Assembly: GCA_036500205.1 (NCBI GenBank)
Contig: DASYCK010000122.1
Coordinates: 1 to 19,253, forward strand
DNA: 19,253 nt
Reading direction: 5' to 3'
From: DASYCK01 sp036500205
Lineage (GTDB): Bacteria; Myxococcota_A; Polyangia; Fen-1088
Of this stretch, positions 1-7,258 are shown in pieces (position 1 is the stretch's first letter; every line of letters begins with the position of its first letter). The position numbers were made by a program, and so were the translations under genes. A model generated the notes under the pieces. That model was not told where the DNA came from. It made no database searches and saw only the letters and a list, made by a program, of their open reading frames with translations.

Positions 1-354
1 GATGTCTACATCTGCAACGTGGTGAAGTGCCGCCCGCCCGGTAACCGCAACCCCGAGCCTGACGAGATCGAGGCCTGCGAGCCGTTCCTGAAGAAGCAGC
101 TTGCGGCGCTGCGGCCACGGGTCATCGTCACCTTGGGAAAATTCGCGGCGCAGTGCCTGCTGCGCGACGACACCCCCATCAGCCGCCTGCGGGGAAAGTT
201 CCGCACCTACGAGGGGGTGCAGCTGATGCCGACGTTCCACCCCGCGTACTTGCTGCGCGATCCCAGCAAGAAGAAGGAGACCTGGGAGGACCTGAAGACC
301 GTCATGGCGGCGCTGAAGCGAATGGGGATCGAGCCGCCGACGGCCGGGGCCTGA
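1..354 (+). CDS. Uracil-DNA glycosylase, family 4-type (5' truncated)
   Basis: This is the C-terminal 117 residues of a uracil-DNA glycosylase of the Fe-S family (UDG family 4/5), which removes uracil from DNA at the start of base excision repair. The open frame runs in from the window edge, so start and catalytic motif A are not visible. Residues 6-18 carry the family signature NVVKCRPPGNRNP. Cys10 and Cys26 are 16 residues apart, the spacing of the last two iron-sulfur cysteines in family 4 enzymes; the first two would lie upstream. The second active-site motif is TFHPAYLL with His80. The frame closes with TGA at 352-354, and that stop sits in a possible terminator hairpin. The next gene is convergent, 18 nt away. 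Assignment to the Fe-S UDG superfamily is firm; family 4 versus 5 is inferred from the motif wording. Confidence 0.9.
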   Translation, partial: DVYICNVVKCRPPGNRNPEPDEIEACEPFLKKQLAALRPRVIVTLGKFAAQCLLRDDTPISRLRGKFRTYEGVQLMPTFHPAYLLRDPSKKKETWEDLKTVMAALKRMGIEPPTAGA

Positions 355-385
355 CCCCCACGGGTTCGCGGGTCACACCTTTTTT
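352..385 (+). terminator. Possible Rho-independent terminator of the UDG gene
   Basis: A 6-bp perfect stem, TGACCC (352-357) with GGGTCA (370-375), encloses a 12-nt loop. Six T residues follow at 380-385 after a 4-nt gap. The left arm begins with the UDG stop codon, and the right arm contains the stop codon of the convergent peptidase gene. The stem is short and separated from the T-run, so this is a candidate only. Confidence 0.4.
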
Positions 386-1308
386 CTTCCCCCTCCGCCC
401 GTGAACTGTTTGAACACGTTCTGCATCCCCGGCGCCGACACGACCTCTTCCTGCTTGTACTCACCCTCGCGCATCACCGCCTTCAGGGGCTCGATCAGCC
501 CTTCGAAGTAGGCGCTCGCGAGCTGGTCGACCCGAAACGACGTCTTCTTCAGCAGCAGCTCGACCGTCTCGTGCTCGCTCTGGTAGGCGCCTCGCGTCTG
601 GTCCTTGCACGCGATCCGCGAGAAATATTCGGTGATGCCCTCGTTGAGGGTCTTCCATTCGGGCCCGACGCCATCGGCGCCGAACGCTTGATAGAACTCC
701 TTGTGGCAGAAGTAGTGAAACAGCTCGTGCACCACGGTCGATGACCCGACCTCGGCGCCGTGCAGGTAGATCACCTTCGAGTCGTTCAAGAGCGCCTGCA
801 TCGTGCCGAGGTCGTCCTTGATCATGTGGCCGTGGCTGGGCGCCACGCGTGAATAGGTGGTGCACCCGTAGCTGACCATGTTGCCCAGGTAGGTGCCGTC
901 GGATCCGTAGACGGGGCCTTGCTTGCCGCCCAGGGCGTTGACCGTCTCCGTCCACGCCGTCTCGGTGCTGGCCACTTGAAAGACGTCATCGAGCCGCCCG
1001 CTCTGGCGCAGCTTGTCGAGGCCGTTCGACTTGTTGGCATCGATCAGCTTCCGGTAGGGAAAGTTGTCGATCATCGTCAGCGCGTGGAGCAACGTGCTGC
1101 GAAACCCGTGCGTGTAGTCCCGCCGGTGCCCCTCGTAGCTGGGGTTGTCGTGCCACTTCAATGGCATCGTGGCCTTCGCCGCGCCACGGGGGGACAGCGA
1201 GTTGAAGTAGGCCAGCTCGATGGCGAGTTTGTCCTCTTTCGTCTTCTCGAGGAGATCGCAGCTCGGACAGGAGACCTGGTACGGCTTGTTGTGCTTCGCG
1301 CAGATCAT
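373..1308 (-). CDS. Putative zinc metallopeptidase with N-terminal Cys/His knuckle
   Basis: A 311-residue protein of no family I can name. Residues 194-198 are HELFH, a zincin HExxH site (two His ligands, catalytic Glu). Residues 222-228 read NEGITEY, and Glu227 lies 29 residues after the second His, as expected for the third ligand of a gluzincin. The N-terminus has Cys3-x2-His6 and Cys14-x2-Cys17, a zinc-knuckle-like arrangement. No signal peptide or membrane segment is seen, so it is probably cytoplasmic or exported by a dedicated route. I chose the ATG at 1306-1308 because AAGGAGA lies just upstream, ending 4 nt before it, and a promoter candidate sits at 1363-1390; the frame remains open to 1362, but that extension has no such site. 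Zinc peptidase activity is inferred from motifs alone. The gene is divergent from the lipoprotein gene. Confidence 0.7.
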   Translation of the reverse strand: MICAKHNKPYQVSCPSCDLLEKTKEDKLAIELAYFNSLSPRGAAKATMPLKWHDNPSYEGHRRDYTHGFRSTLLHALTMIDNFPYRKLIDANKSNGLDKLRQSGRLDDVFQVASTETAWTETVNALGGKQGPVYGSDGTYLGNMVSYGCTTYSRVAPSHGHMIKDDLGTMQALLNDSKVIYLHGAEVGSSTVVHELFHYFCHKEFYQAFGADGVGPEWKTLNEGITEYFSRIACKDQTRGAYQSEHETVELLLKKTSFRVDQLASAYFEGLIEPLKAVMREGEYKQEEVVSAPGMQNVFKQFTGGGGRKKV

Positions 1309-1319
1309 GATTTCTCCTT

Positions 1320-1337
1320 CCCCAGGGATGTCTGGGG
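1320..1337 (-). other. Hairpin / inverted repeat next to the peptidase ribosome binding site
   Basis: CCCCAG and CTGGGG form a perfect 6-bp inverted repeat with a 6-nt spacer. In the peptidase transcript it lies immediately 5' of the AAGGAGA ribosome binding site (about 1312-1318). It could be a leader hairpin or a small operator dyad; the sequence does not decide which. Confidence 0.4.
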
Positions 1338-1362
1338 CTGACAGGACATGGCTCGTCGCCAC

Positions 1363-1390
1363 CGTATCAGCGGGGCCGGGTGGAGTTCAA
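1363..1390 (-). promoter_or_regulatory. Candidate promoter for the metallopeptidase gene
   Basis: Read on the minus strand: TTGAAC (1385-1390), 16-nt spacer, GATACG (1363-1368). It matches the TTGACA-N16-GATAAC site before the bactofilin gene in form and spacing. The predicted leader is about 45-50 nt, contains the 1320-1337 hairpin, and leads to the ATG at 1308. This is a visual match only. Confidence 0.45.
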
Positions 1391-1395
1391 CCGTC

Positions 1396-1424
1396 TTGAC
1401 GGGCCTGGGCGCCCTCCCTATGGT
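1396..1424 (+). promoter_or_regulatory. Candidate promoter for the lipoprotein gene
   Basis: TTGACG (1396-1401), 17-nt spacer, TATGGT (1419-1424). The predicted transcription start is near 1431, only a few bases before the GTG at 1434, so the message could be almost leaderless. Its -35 is back to back with the -35 of the divergent peptidase promoter, 5 nt apart. If real, it rules out the further upstream GTG at 1380 as the start codon. Confidence 0.45.
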
Positions 1425-1433
1425 CGTTCGAAC

Positions 1434-3239
1434 GTGAAGCGCGCGACGGGAACGGCGGTCCGGGTGGCGGTCATCGTCATGGGTTTGGCAGGCCTGGGGC
1501 TCTGCTTCGGCGCGGGGTGCTCCGAGAAGAAGCGCACGGAGATCGTCGTGGGGCTGGCCACCGATCTGACGGCGCCGTCGCCGCTCGCCTCGGTGCGGCT
1601 GCAGGCATTTCTCCTGCCCGACGTCATCCCCATCGGCACGGCAGAGGAGCGGGTCATCTCCGGCACCTCCGGTCAGCCTTACTCGATTCCCGGGACGTTC
1701 GGCATCTACGCGGACAGCGGGTCGCCCGATCGGGTGCGGGTGAGGCTGGTCGCGATGGACGACGCGCAGAACATCCTGGTGGTCCGTACGGCCGTGTTCA
1801 GCCTGGTTCCGCAGAAGACGCTGTTCGTGCGGCTGGGCGTCGTGACCGCCTGCCTGGGGATGAATGATTGTGGCGACGGCCAGACCTGCATCGCCGGTCG
1901 GTGCACCTCGGAGAAGATCGACTCGACGTTGCTACCGACGTACCAGCAGGGCATGGAGAACCACCTGAGCTGCGCCAGCGCGATCACCTACTACGACACC
2001 GGCACGAACCAGCCGCTGACGATGAGTGGCCCCCCCTGTGCCTCCGGGATCTGCCAGGAAGGGGTTTGCCTGGTGCCACCGGCGACAGGCGCCGGTGGAG
2101 CGGGCGGTGGCGGAGCGGGCGGGGCGGGGACGGGCGCCGGCGGAGCCGCCGGAATGGGCGGTAAAGGCGGCACAGGCGGCGGTGGCGGCGCGGGCGGGAA
2201 AGGTGGCGGTGCGGGAGGAGCGGGCGGAGCAGGTGGCGGAGCGGGCGGTCAGGCGCCGCCGCCGCAGATCACCAGCCTGGTCCCCACGTCGGGAACCGCC
2301 GGAACCGCCATCAGCCTGGAGGTCCACGGGCAGGGCATCGCCGCCGGCTGGACCGTATACTTCGACGGCGATCCCGTCACCACCCAGATCAGTCAGGCGG
2401 CGGACGGTCCCATCGCGGTCGCCGCCATCACCGTCCCCGCCGCCATCGCCACCGGACAGGTCCCCGTGTGGCTGGCCTCGGGAACGCAGGTCAGCAATAC
2501 GGTCTACTTCACGGTGACCCCCGCGGCGGGAGCGCCGACGATCATCGACTACACGCCCGACAACGCGCTCCCCGGAACGACGATCTCGATCGTCGGCTCC
2601 AACCTCGTCGCCGAGCCGGTCGCGATCACCGATCCGCTGGGTCGCGCGGTCGCCGTGCAGGCGACCGGGACCGCGACCTGGCTGGGCATCACCCAGGACC
2701 GGGTCGACGTGGTGATCCCCGCCGACATGCCGACCGGCGTGTTCACCGCCTCGAACTCGAAGGGCTCGTTCCGCGGGCGGGTGTTCAACGTCGGCCAGAA
2801 CCTGGTGCGGCTGACGAACGCCACCGCGACCTCCAGCACGCAGTACAACACCACGAACTGGTCGACGATGAGCGGCTGGGACAACAACCTGCAGACCAGC
2901 TGGTTCTCGGCGAACTACGATTGCGCCACCAGCACCGCGTGCGCCAGCGTGCCGTACTATCAGATCACGTTCGCCGCGGCGCAGACGGTGGCCCGGATCG
3001 CCATGCGCGGCAATCGTGAATACGCCACCGGATACGACTTCGTCGAGGGGCGGTTCGACATCCTCGACGCCGCAGGCGCGGTGCTGTGGAGCGCCGATCG
3101 CCTGCTTCCCGACCCCGATAGGGATCTCGACCTGCTGGTGACGCCTCCGGTGGCCAACGCGGCGGCGGTGAAGTTCACCAGCATCGCCGACGTGGGGATC
3201 GAGCCGGGCTTCTCCGAGCTCGAAGTGTTCGGGCCCTAG
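1434..3239 (+). CDS. Modular lipoprotein: Cys-rich region, Gly-rich linker, two IPT/TIG domains, discoidin-like C-terminus
   Basis: A 601-residue predicted surface lipoprotein. From the GTG at 1434 the protein has a basic N-terminus, a hydrophobic stretch (residues 8-26) and Cys29 in an FGAGC context, an imperfect lipobox. Residues about 30-140 form an unassigned beta-rich region. A Cys-rich part follows, with a CGDGQTCIAGRC signature around 146-157 and another cysteine cluster near 202-212. Residues 218-272 are an almost pure Gly/Ala linker. Two IPT/TIG immunoglobulin-like domains follow (about 278-362 and 367-454; each opens with an I-x-x-x-x-P-x-x-x-x-x-G-T pattern). Residues 455-601 resemble an F5/8 type C (discoidin, sugar-binding) domain. 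An upstream in-frame GTG at 1380 would add 18 residues before the signal peptide, and no ribosome binding site is clear at either start. The role is unknown; adhesion or carbohydrate binding is an inference. Confidence 0.85.
   Translation: MKRATGTAVRVAVIVMGLAGLGLCFGAGCSEKKRTEIVVGLATDLTAPSPLASVRLQAFLLPDVIPIGTAEERVISGTSGQPYSIPGTFGIYADSGSPDRVRVRLVAMDDAQNILVVRTAVFSLVPQKTLFVRLGVVTACLGMNDCGDGQTCIAGRCTSEKIDSTLLPTYQQGMENHLSCASAITYYDTGTNQPLTMSGPPCASGICQEGVCLVPPATGAGGAGGGGAGGAGTGAGGAAGMGGKGGTGGGGGAGGKGGGAGGAGGAGGGAGGQAPPPQITSLVPTSGTAGTAISLEVHGQGIAAGWTVYFDGDPVTTQISQAADGPIAVAAITVPAAIATGQVPVWLASGTQVSNTVYFTVTPAAGAPTIIDYTPDNALPGTTISIVGSNLVAEPVAITDPLGRAVAVQATGTATWLGITQDRVDVVIPADMPTGVFTASNSKGSFRGRVFNVGQNLVRLTNATATSSTQYNTTNWSTMSGWDNNLQTSWFSANYDCATSTACASVPYYQITFAAAQTVARIAMRGNREYATGYDFVEGRFDILDAAGAVLWSADRLLPDPDRDLDLLVTPPVANAAAVKFTSIADVGIEPGFSELEVFGP
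2085..2249 (+). repeat. GGC/GGA-rich low-complexity tract encoding the Gly-rich linker
   Basis: Irregular short repeats built from GGAGCGGGCGG-like units encode about 55 residues of Gly/Ala with a few Lys, Thr and Met. Phase is kept in multiples of three and the reading frame stays open. Such tracts are prone to length change by slippage. Confidence 0.8.
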
Positions 3240-3241
3240 CG

Positions 3242-3871
3242 TCAGAACGTGACGGGCGCGCCCGTGAGCGAGCGGATCTGGTCCTCGCTGACGCCCGCCG
3301 CCCGCTCGACGCAGTGAAACACTTCGCCGGTGGGGTCGAAGACCCCCAGCTCGGTGATGACCCGGTCGACGCACGCCAGCGCCGTCAGCGGCAACGTCAG
3401 CCTCGCCACCAGCTTCGGCTTGCCGTCCTTCGAGGCGTGGCTCTGCAGGACCAGCAGGCGGCGCGCGCCGGCGGCCAGATCCATGGCGCCGCCCATGCCG
3501 GTGATCAACTTGCCTGGCACCGTCCAGTTCGCCAGATCGCCGTTCACCGCCACCTCGAGCCCGCCCAGGATGGCCAGGTGCACGTGCCCACCGCGAATCA
3601 TGGCGAACGACGCGGCCGAATCGAACGTGCTGGCGCCCGGCACCACGGTCACCGTCTGCTTGCCCGCGTTCACCAGCAGCGGATCGACCTGATCGTCGTA
3701 GGGGAACGGTCCCATGCCGAGCAGGCCGTTCTCCGACTGCAGCATCACGTTCGCGTCCGGCGCGAGCTCGTTCGCCACCTCGGTCGGCATGCCGATGCCC
3801 AGGTTGACGATGGTGCCGGGGATGATCTCCGCGGCCGCCCGCCGGATCATGTCCTCTCGCGACCAGCTCAT
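3242..3871 (-). CDS. scoB: 3-oxoacid CoA-transferase subunit B
   Basis: The 209-residue beta subunit of a family I CoA-transferase (SCOT/AtoA type), which moves CoA from a donor such as succinyl-CoA to a 3-oxo acid. The catalytic glutamate is Glu47 in the SENGLLG motif, preceded by the NLGIGMPTEVAN glycine-rich segment (residues 23-34). GGLEVAVNGDLANW and GMGGAMDLAAGA are further family blocks. The length is normal for a separate B subunit. The ATG overlaps the subunit A stop by 4 nt (3868-3871), so the two are translationally coupled and should form the active heteromer. It is the last gene of the operon and its stop is 2 nt from the stop of the convergent lipoprotein gene. The donor and acceptor acids cannot be read from the sequence. 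Confidence 0.92.
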   Translation of the reverse strand: MSWSREDMIRRAAAEIIPGTIVNLGIGMPTEVANELAPDANVMLQSENGLLGMGPFPYDDQVDPLLVNAGKQTVTVVPGASTFDSAASFAMIRGGHVHLAILGGLEVAVNGDLANWTVPGKLITGMGGAMDLAAGARRLLVLQSHASKDGKPKLVARLTLPLTALACVDRVITELGVFDPTGEVFHCVERAAGVSEDQIRSLTGAPVTF

Positions 3872-4602
3872 GGCGTGCTCCGGGGGCGGGTGGTGCGGAA
3901 CTCGATGGCGTTGCGATGGGTCGCCACGTGAATGATCCGGTCGACGTACAGCCCGGGCAGGTGCACGTCGTCGGGATCGATGGCGCCCACCTCGACGAGC
4001 TGATCGGCCTCCAGCACGGTCACCGTCGCCGCGGTCGCCATCAGCGGCGTGAAGTTGCGGGCGGTGCGATGAAAACGGGCGTTGCCGAAGCGATCGGCGA
4101 CCTGGGCGCGCACGATGGCCAGCTCGGCCCGCAGCGGGGTCTCGAACACCTGCAGCTGACCGTCGAGCATCCGCGTCTCCTTCCCCTCGGCGACGATGGT
4201 GCCGGCGCCGGTGGGGGTGAAGAAGCCCCCCAGGCCAGCGCCGCCCGCGCGGATGCGCTCGGCGAACGTCCCCTGGGGGGACAGCTCGACGGCGATGGTG
4301 CCGGCCAGGTACTGCTCGGCCAGGTCGGGGTTCCCTCCGACATAGCTGCAGATGACGGCGCGGACCAGCTTGCGTTGCAGCAGCACCGCCAGCCCCTGTC
4401 CCTGGTTGCCGCAGTTGTTGCTGATGATGGTGAGGTCGCGGGGGGCTCGGCGCGCGATCTCGTCGATGCAGGCCTCGGCGATCCCCGAGAGTCCGAAGCC
4501 CCCCGACATCAAGCGCAGGCCGTCATGCAGCAGATCGCGCAGCGCCGCTTCGGCGTCGGGATAGACCTTGCTCGCCAGGGGGGAAGCGGGGGGCGTCGTC
4601 AT
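3868..4602 (-). CDS. scoA: 3-oxoacid CoA-transferase subunit A
   Basis: The 244-residue alpha subunit of the same CoA-transferase. Family blocks are SGGFGLSGIAEACIDE (33-48), SNNCGNQGQGLAVLLQ, SYVGGNPDLAEQYLAG, the ELSPQGTFAERIRAGGAGLGGFFTPTG segment and RTARNFTPLMATAA. The wording is closer to succinyl-CoA:3-ketoacid CoA-transferase than to glutaconate CoA-transferase. The ATG at 4600-4602 overlaps the stop of the upstream aminotransferase by 4 nt and was chosen because the longer open frame upstream lies antiphase inside that gene. It acts with subunit B in the cytoplasm. Within this operon it would activate an oxo acid derived from amino-acid breakdown, which is inference from context. Confidence 0.92.
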   Translation of the reverse strand: MTTPPASPLASKVYPDAEAALRDLLHDGLRLMSGGFGLSGIAEACIDEIARRAPRDLTIISNNCGNQGQGLAVLLQRKLVRAVICSYVGGNPDLAEQYLAGTIAVELSPQGTFAERIRAGGAGLGGFFTPTGAGTIVAEGKETRMLDGQLQVFETPLRAELAIVRAQVADRFGNARFHRTARNFTPLMATAATVTVLEADQLVEVGAIDPDDVHLPGLYVDRIIHVATHRNAIEFRTTRPRSTP

Positions 4603-5918
4603 GGATTGTCGCTCATCGCTTCGTCCACCGCTTCGTCGAGGGCCGCCCCGATCGACGTCAAGCCAGCCGCCAGATCGTCCTCGGTCGCCACGAGCGGCGG
4701 CGCCAGGTAGACCATGTTCTCCCGCTTGTGCAGGTGAACGTGCCGCCGCTTCAGCCCGGCGGCGAGCCGCGCCAGCGCGGGAGCGGGAAGCGGCGTCCGC
4801 GTGCCCGGCGCCACCAGCTCCAGGCCCCACAGCAGGCCGAGGCCCCGCACGTCGCCGACGTGGGGCCGCGGGCGCGCCAGCTCCTTCAGCCGCGGGGCCA
4901 GCCACGCGCCCAGCGCCGCCGCGCGCGTGATCAGCTGCTCGTCGCGATAGCTCTCGATCGCCGCCACGATGGCGGCGCAGGTCAGCGGATGCGCGTAGGT
5001 GGTCAGGCCGCACGACAGCACGTTCTCGTCGAAGTGGTGGGCGACGGCGTCGCTCACCACCACGGCGCCGCCGGGCGCGTAGCCTCCCGTCAGCCCCTTC
5101 GCCATGGTCAGCAGGTCGGGCGTGACGCCGTCGTGGTCGACCGCGAACCAGCGGCCGGTGCGGCCAAAGCCCGACAGCACCTCGTCGGCGATCAGCAGCA
5201 CGCCGTGACGGGTGCAGATGTCGCGTACCTTCTTCCAGTAGCCGGGCGGCGGCACGAAGACGCCGTTCGCCCCCGCGATCCCTTCCATGATGACGGCGGC
5301 CACCGTGTCGGGCCCTTCGCGCCGCAGCACCGCCTCCAGATCGTCGGCGCATTCGTGGGCGCAGCTCTCGGGGACCCGACCCACGGGACAGCGGTAGCAA
5401 TACGGGTCGACCGTGCGCACCACGCCGGGGAGCCCCGGCTCGAACGCTTCACGGCGCGGATCGCCCGACAGCGACAGCATCGCCAAGGTGGCGCCGTGGT
5501 AGCTGCGCGTGCGCGCCACCACCTTCTTCCGCCCCGTCACCAGGCGCGCCATCTTCACGGCGTTCTCGTTGGCCTCGGCCCCCGACAGACAGATGAAGCT
5601 GTGGTTCAGGCCGGAAGGGGTCACCTCGGCCAGCAGGTCCCCGGCGCGCGCCTTGTCGGGAAACACCGACGACGGATAGGCCAGCAAGCCCCGGCTGGCG
5701 GCGGCCGTCAGGGCCGCCTTCATGCGCGGGTGGCCATGACCGAGGTTGGCGTTCCAGGTCATGCTGCCGAGGTCGATCCAGGACGCGCCGTCGGCGGTGG
5801 TGAAGCGAGCCCCCTCGCCCGCGACGATCTCGAAGGGCGGGGTGGGGTGGCTCTGCGCCGACCAGGTGGTGAACACCCGCTCGCGCTGATGGCGCGCCAG
5901 CTCGGACAGATCGCTCAC
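4599..5918 (-). CDS. Class III PLP-dependent aminotransferase with Cys cluster
   Basis: A 439-residue fold-type I, class III aminotransferase that transfers an amino group, typically from an omega- or beta-amino acid, to a 2-oxo acid using PLP. Visible landmarks are LSGAEANENAVKMAR (111-125, phosphate binding), SYHG (139-142), the DEVLSGFGRTG stretch with the pyridine-contact Asp245, and Lys274 in the TMAKGLTGGY Schiff-base motif. Between them is a Cys-rich insert, DPYCYRCPVG...C...C (Cys174, 177, 186, 190). The GTG start at 5916-5918 overlaps the upstream aminotransferase stop (GTGA) and begins VSDLSELARH; the frame stays open 42 codons further, but that extension lies inside the upstream gene. 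The substrate is not determined. Taurine/beta-alanine/4-aminobutyrate-type enzymes are the nearest by motif impression. Confidence 0.88.
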   Translation of the reverse strand: MSDLSELARHQRERVFTTWSAQSHPTPPFEIVAGEGARFTTADGASWIDLGSMTWNANLGHGHPRMKAALTAAASRGLLAYPSSVFPDKARAGDLLAEVTPSGLNHSFICLSGAEANENAVKMARLVTGRKKVVARTRSYHGATLAMLSLSGDPRREAFEPGLPGVVRTVDPYCYRCPVGRVPESCAHECADDLEAVLRREGPDTVAAVIMEGIAGANGVFVPPPGYWKKVRDICTRHGVLLIADEVLSGFGRTGRWFAVDHDGVTPDLLTMAKGLTGGYAPGGAVVVSDAVAHHFDENVLSCGLTTYAHPLTCAAIVAAIESYRDEQLITRAAALGAWLAPRLKELARPRPHVGDVRGLGLLWGLELVAPGTRTPLPAPALARLAAGLKRRHVHLHKRENMVYLAPPLVATEDDLAAGLTSIGAALDEAVDEAMSDNP

Positions 5919-7258
5919 GGTCGCGATCCGACGCGATCGTGGTACGCGTCGTCGCACGCGGTGATGAACATGTCGGCGATCGTGTCGGCCTGGCCCTTCG
6001 TGAGGATGAGCGGCGGCGAGATGCGAATCGCCTGCGTGCCGCATTCGAGCACCAGCAGCCCGCGGCGAAAACAGAGCTCGGCCACCGTGTCGGCGCGCTC
6101 CGGCGTGTCGAACTCGACGCCGATCATCAGACCGAGCCCGCGTACGTCGGTCACGCCGATGGCGGACGACAGCGCGGCGCGCAGCCGCTTCATCAGGCGC
6201 TCACCTTGCGCGGCGGCGTTGTCCACCAGCGTGCTCTCGAGCAGCTCGAGCGTGGCCAGGGCCGCCGCGCAGCAGACCGGGTTTCCGCCGCAGGTCGAGC
6301 CGTGGCTGCCGGCCGGCCAGGTCATCAGGCTCTTCTTCGCCATCATCGCGCCGAGCGGCATCCCCGAGGCGATCCCCTTCGCCAGCACCACGATGTCGGG
6401 GGTGACGCCGAAGTGCTCGGCGGCGAACATCTTCCCGGTGCGCCCCATGCCGGACTGCACTTCGTCGAAAACCAGCAGGATCCCGTGGGCGTCGCAGATC
6501 CGGCGCAGCGCGGGCAAGAAGTCGGGCGGCGGCACCAGGTACCCGCCTTCGCCCAGCACCGGCTCGACGACGATCGCGGCCACGTCCTCGGCGGCGACCA
6601 GCTGCGGGAACAGCCCTTGCTCGACGCTGGCGGCGCTGCCCCACTCGCCATGGAAGACGCCCGGCAGCAGCGGGCCGAAGTGCTTGCGGTACTTGCTCTT
6701 GCTGGCGGTCAACGACAGCGAGCCGTACGTGCGCCCGTGAAACCCGCCGCGAAACGCGACGATGGCCGTGCGACCGGTGTGGTGGCGCGCCAGCTTCAGG
6801 GCCGCCTCGACCGCCTCCGTTCCCGAGTTGCTGAGGAACGTCTGCCAGACGTTGGCCTGCTCCGGCGACAGCCGCGCCGCCAGCGTGTTCAGGCGCTCGC
6901 AGACGGCCGCGTAGGCGGGGTAGTGAAAGTCGGTGCCGCAGATGTGGATCAGGTTCTGCGCCTGGGCCGCGATGGCGGAGGCGACCGCGGGATGGCAGTG
7001 CCCCGTCGAGGCCGTGGCGACGCCCGCCTGCGCGTCGAGGAAGACGTTGCCATCGACGTCCTCGACCATGCAGCCCGAGGCGCGGGCCACGTAGAGCGGA
7101 TAGCAGAAGATCAACGACGGCGACACGAACCGCCCGTCATGCGCGATCCGCTCCTTGGCCCGCGGACCTGGCGGCTCGACCACGATGCGGATGCTCTGCT
7201 CGGCGAGGGGCAGGCTGCTGTCCGCGCCGGGCGGCGGGGTCACGACGGAGACGGTCAT
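5915..7258 (-). CDS. Class III PLP-dependent aminotransferase (ornithine / 4-aminobutyrate-like)
   Basis: A 447-residue aminotransferase of the acetylornithine/ornithine/GABA group. Landmarks are GHCHPAVASAIAAQAQ (86-101), SNSGTEAVEAALKLAR (143-158), the FHGRTYGSLSLTASK block, FDEVQSGMGRTG with Asp265 binding the PLP ring nitrogen, and Lys294 in VLAKGIASGMPLGAM as the Schiff-base lysine. The opening pattern with YPLYVARASGCMVEDVDGN resembles broad-specificity omega-aminotransferases that yield semialdehydes. The ATG at 7256-7258 overlaps the stop of the aldehyde dehydrogenase by 4 nt, which settles the start against a much longer open frame. Pairing with that dehydrogenase suggests the semialdehyde product is passed on for oxidation; ornithine, GABA or a lysine derivative are all possible. 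Confidence 0.88.
   Translation of the reverse strand: MTVSVVTPPPGADSSLPLAEQSIRIVVEPPGPRAKERIAHDGRFVSPSLIFCYPLYVARASGCMVEDVDGNVFLDAQAGVATASTGHCHPAVASAIAAQAQNLIHICGTDFHYPAYAAVCERLNTLAARLSPEQANVWQTFLSNSGTEAVEAALKLARHHTGRTAIVAFRGGFHGRTYGSLSLTASKSKYRKHFGPLLPGVFHGEWGSAASVEQGLFPQLVAAEDVAAIVVEPVLGEGGYLVPPPDFLPALRRICDAHGILLVFDEVQSGMGRTGKMFAAEHFGVTPDIVVLAKGIASGMPLGAMMAKKSLMTWPAGSHGSTCGGNPVCCAAALATLELLESTLVDNAAAQGERLMKRLRAALSSAIGVTDVRGLGLMIGVEFDTPERADTVAELCFRRGLLVLECGTQAIRISPPLILTKGQADTIADMFITACDDAYHDRVGSRP

Noticed and set aside
2085..2249. Glycine-tract repeats as a CRISPR-like or regulatory repeat array
   Set aside because: Units are irregular, lack spacers and preserve the codon phase of a Gly/Ala linker inside one open frame.
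1932..3374. 480-codon open frame on the minus strand over the lipoprotein and CoA-transferase B genes
   Set aside because: Antisense to a domain-supported lipoprotein, with low-complexity Arg/Gly-rich translation and no motif.
4728..6740. 670-codon plus-strand open frame over both aminotransferases
   Set aside because: Opposite strand of two genes with complete PLP motifs; the translation is Arg/Gln/His/Ala-rich shadow sequence.
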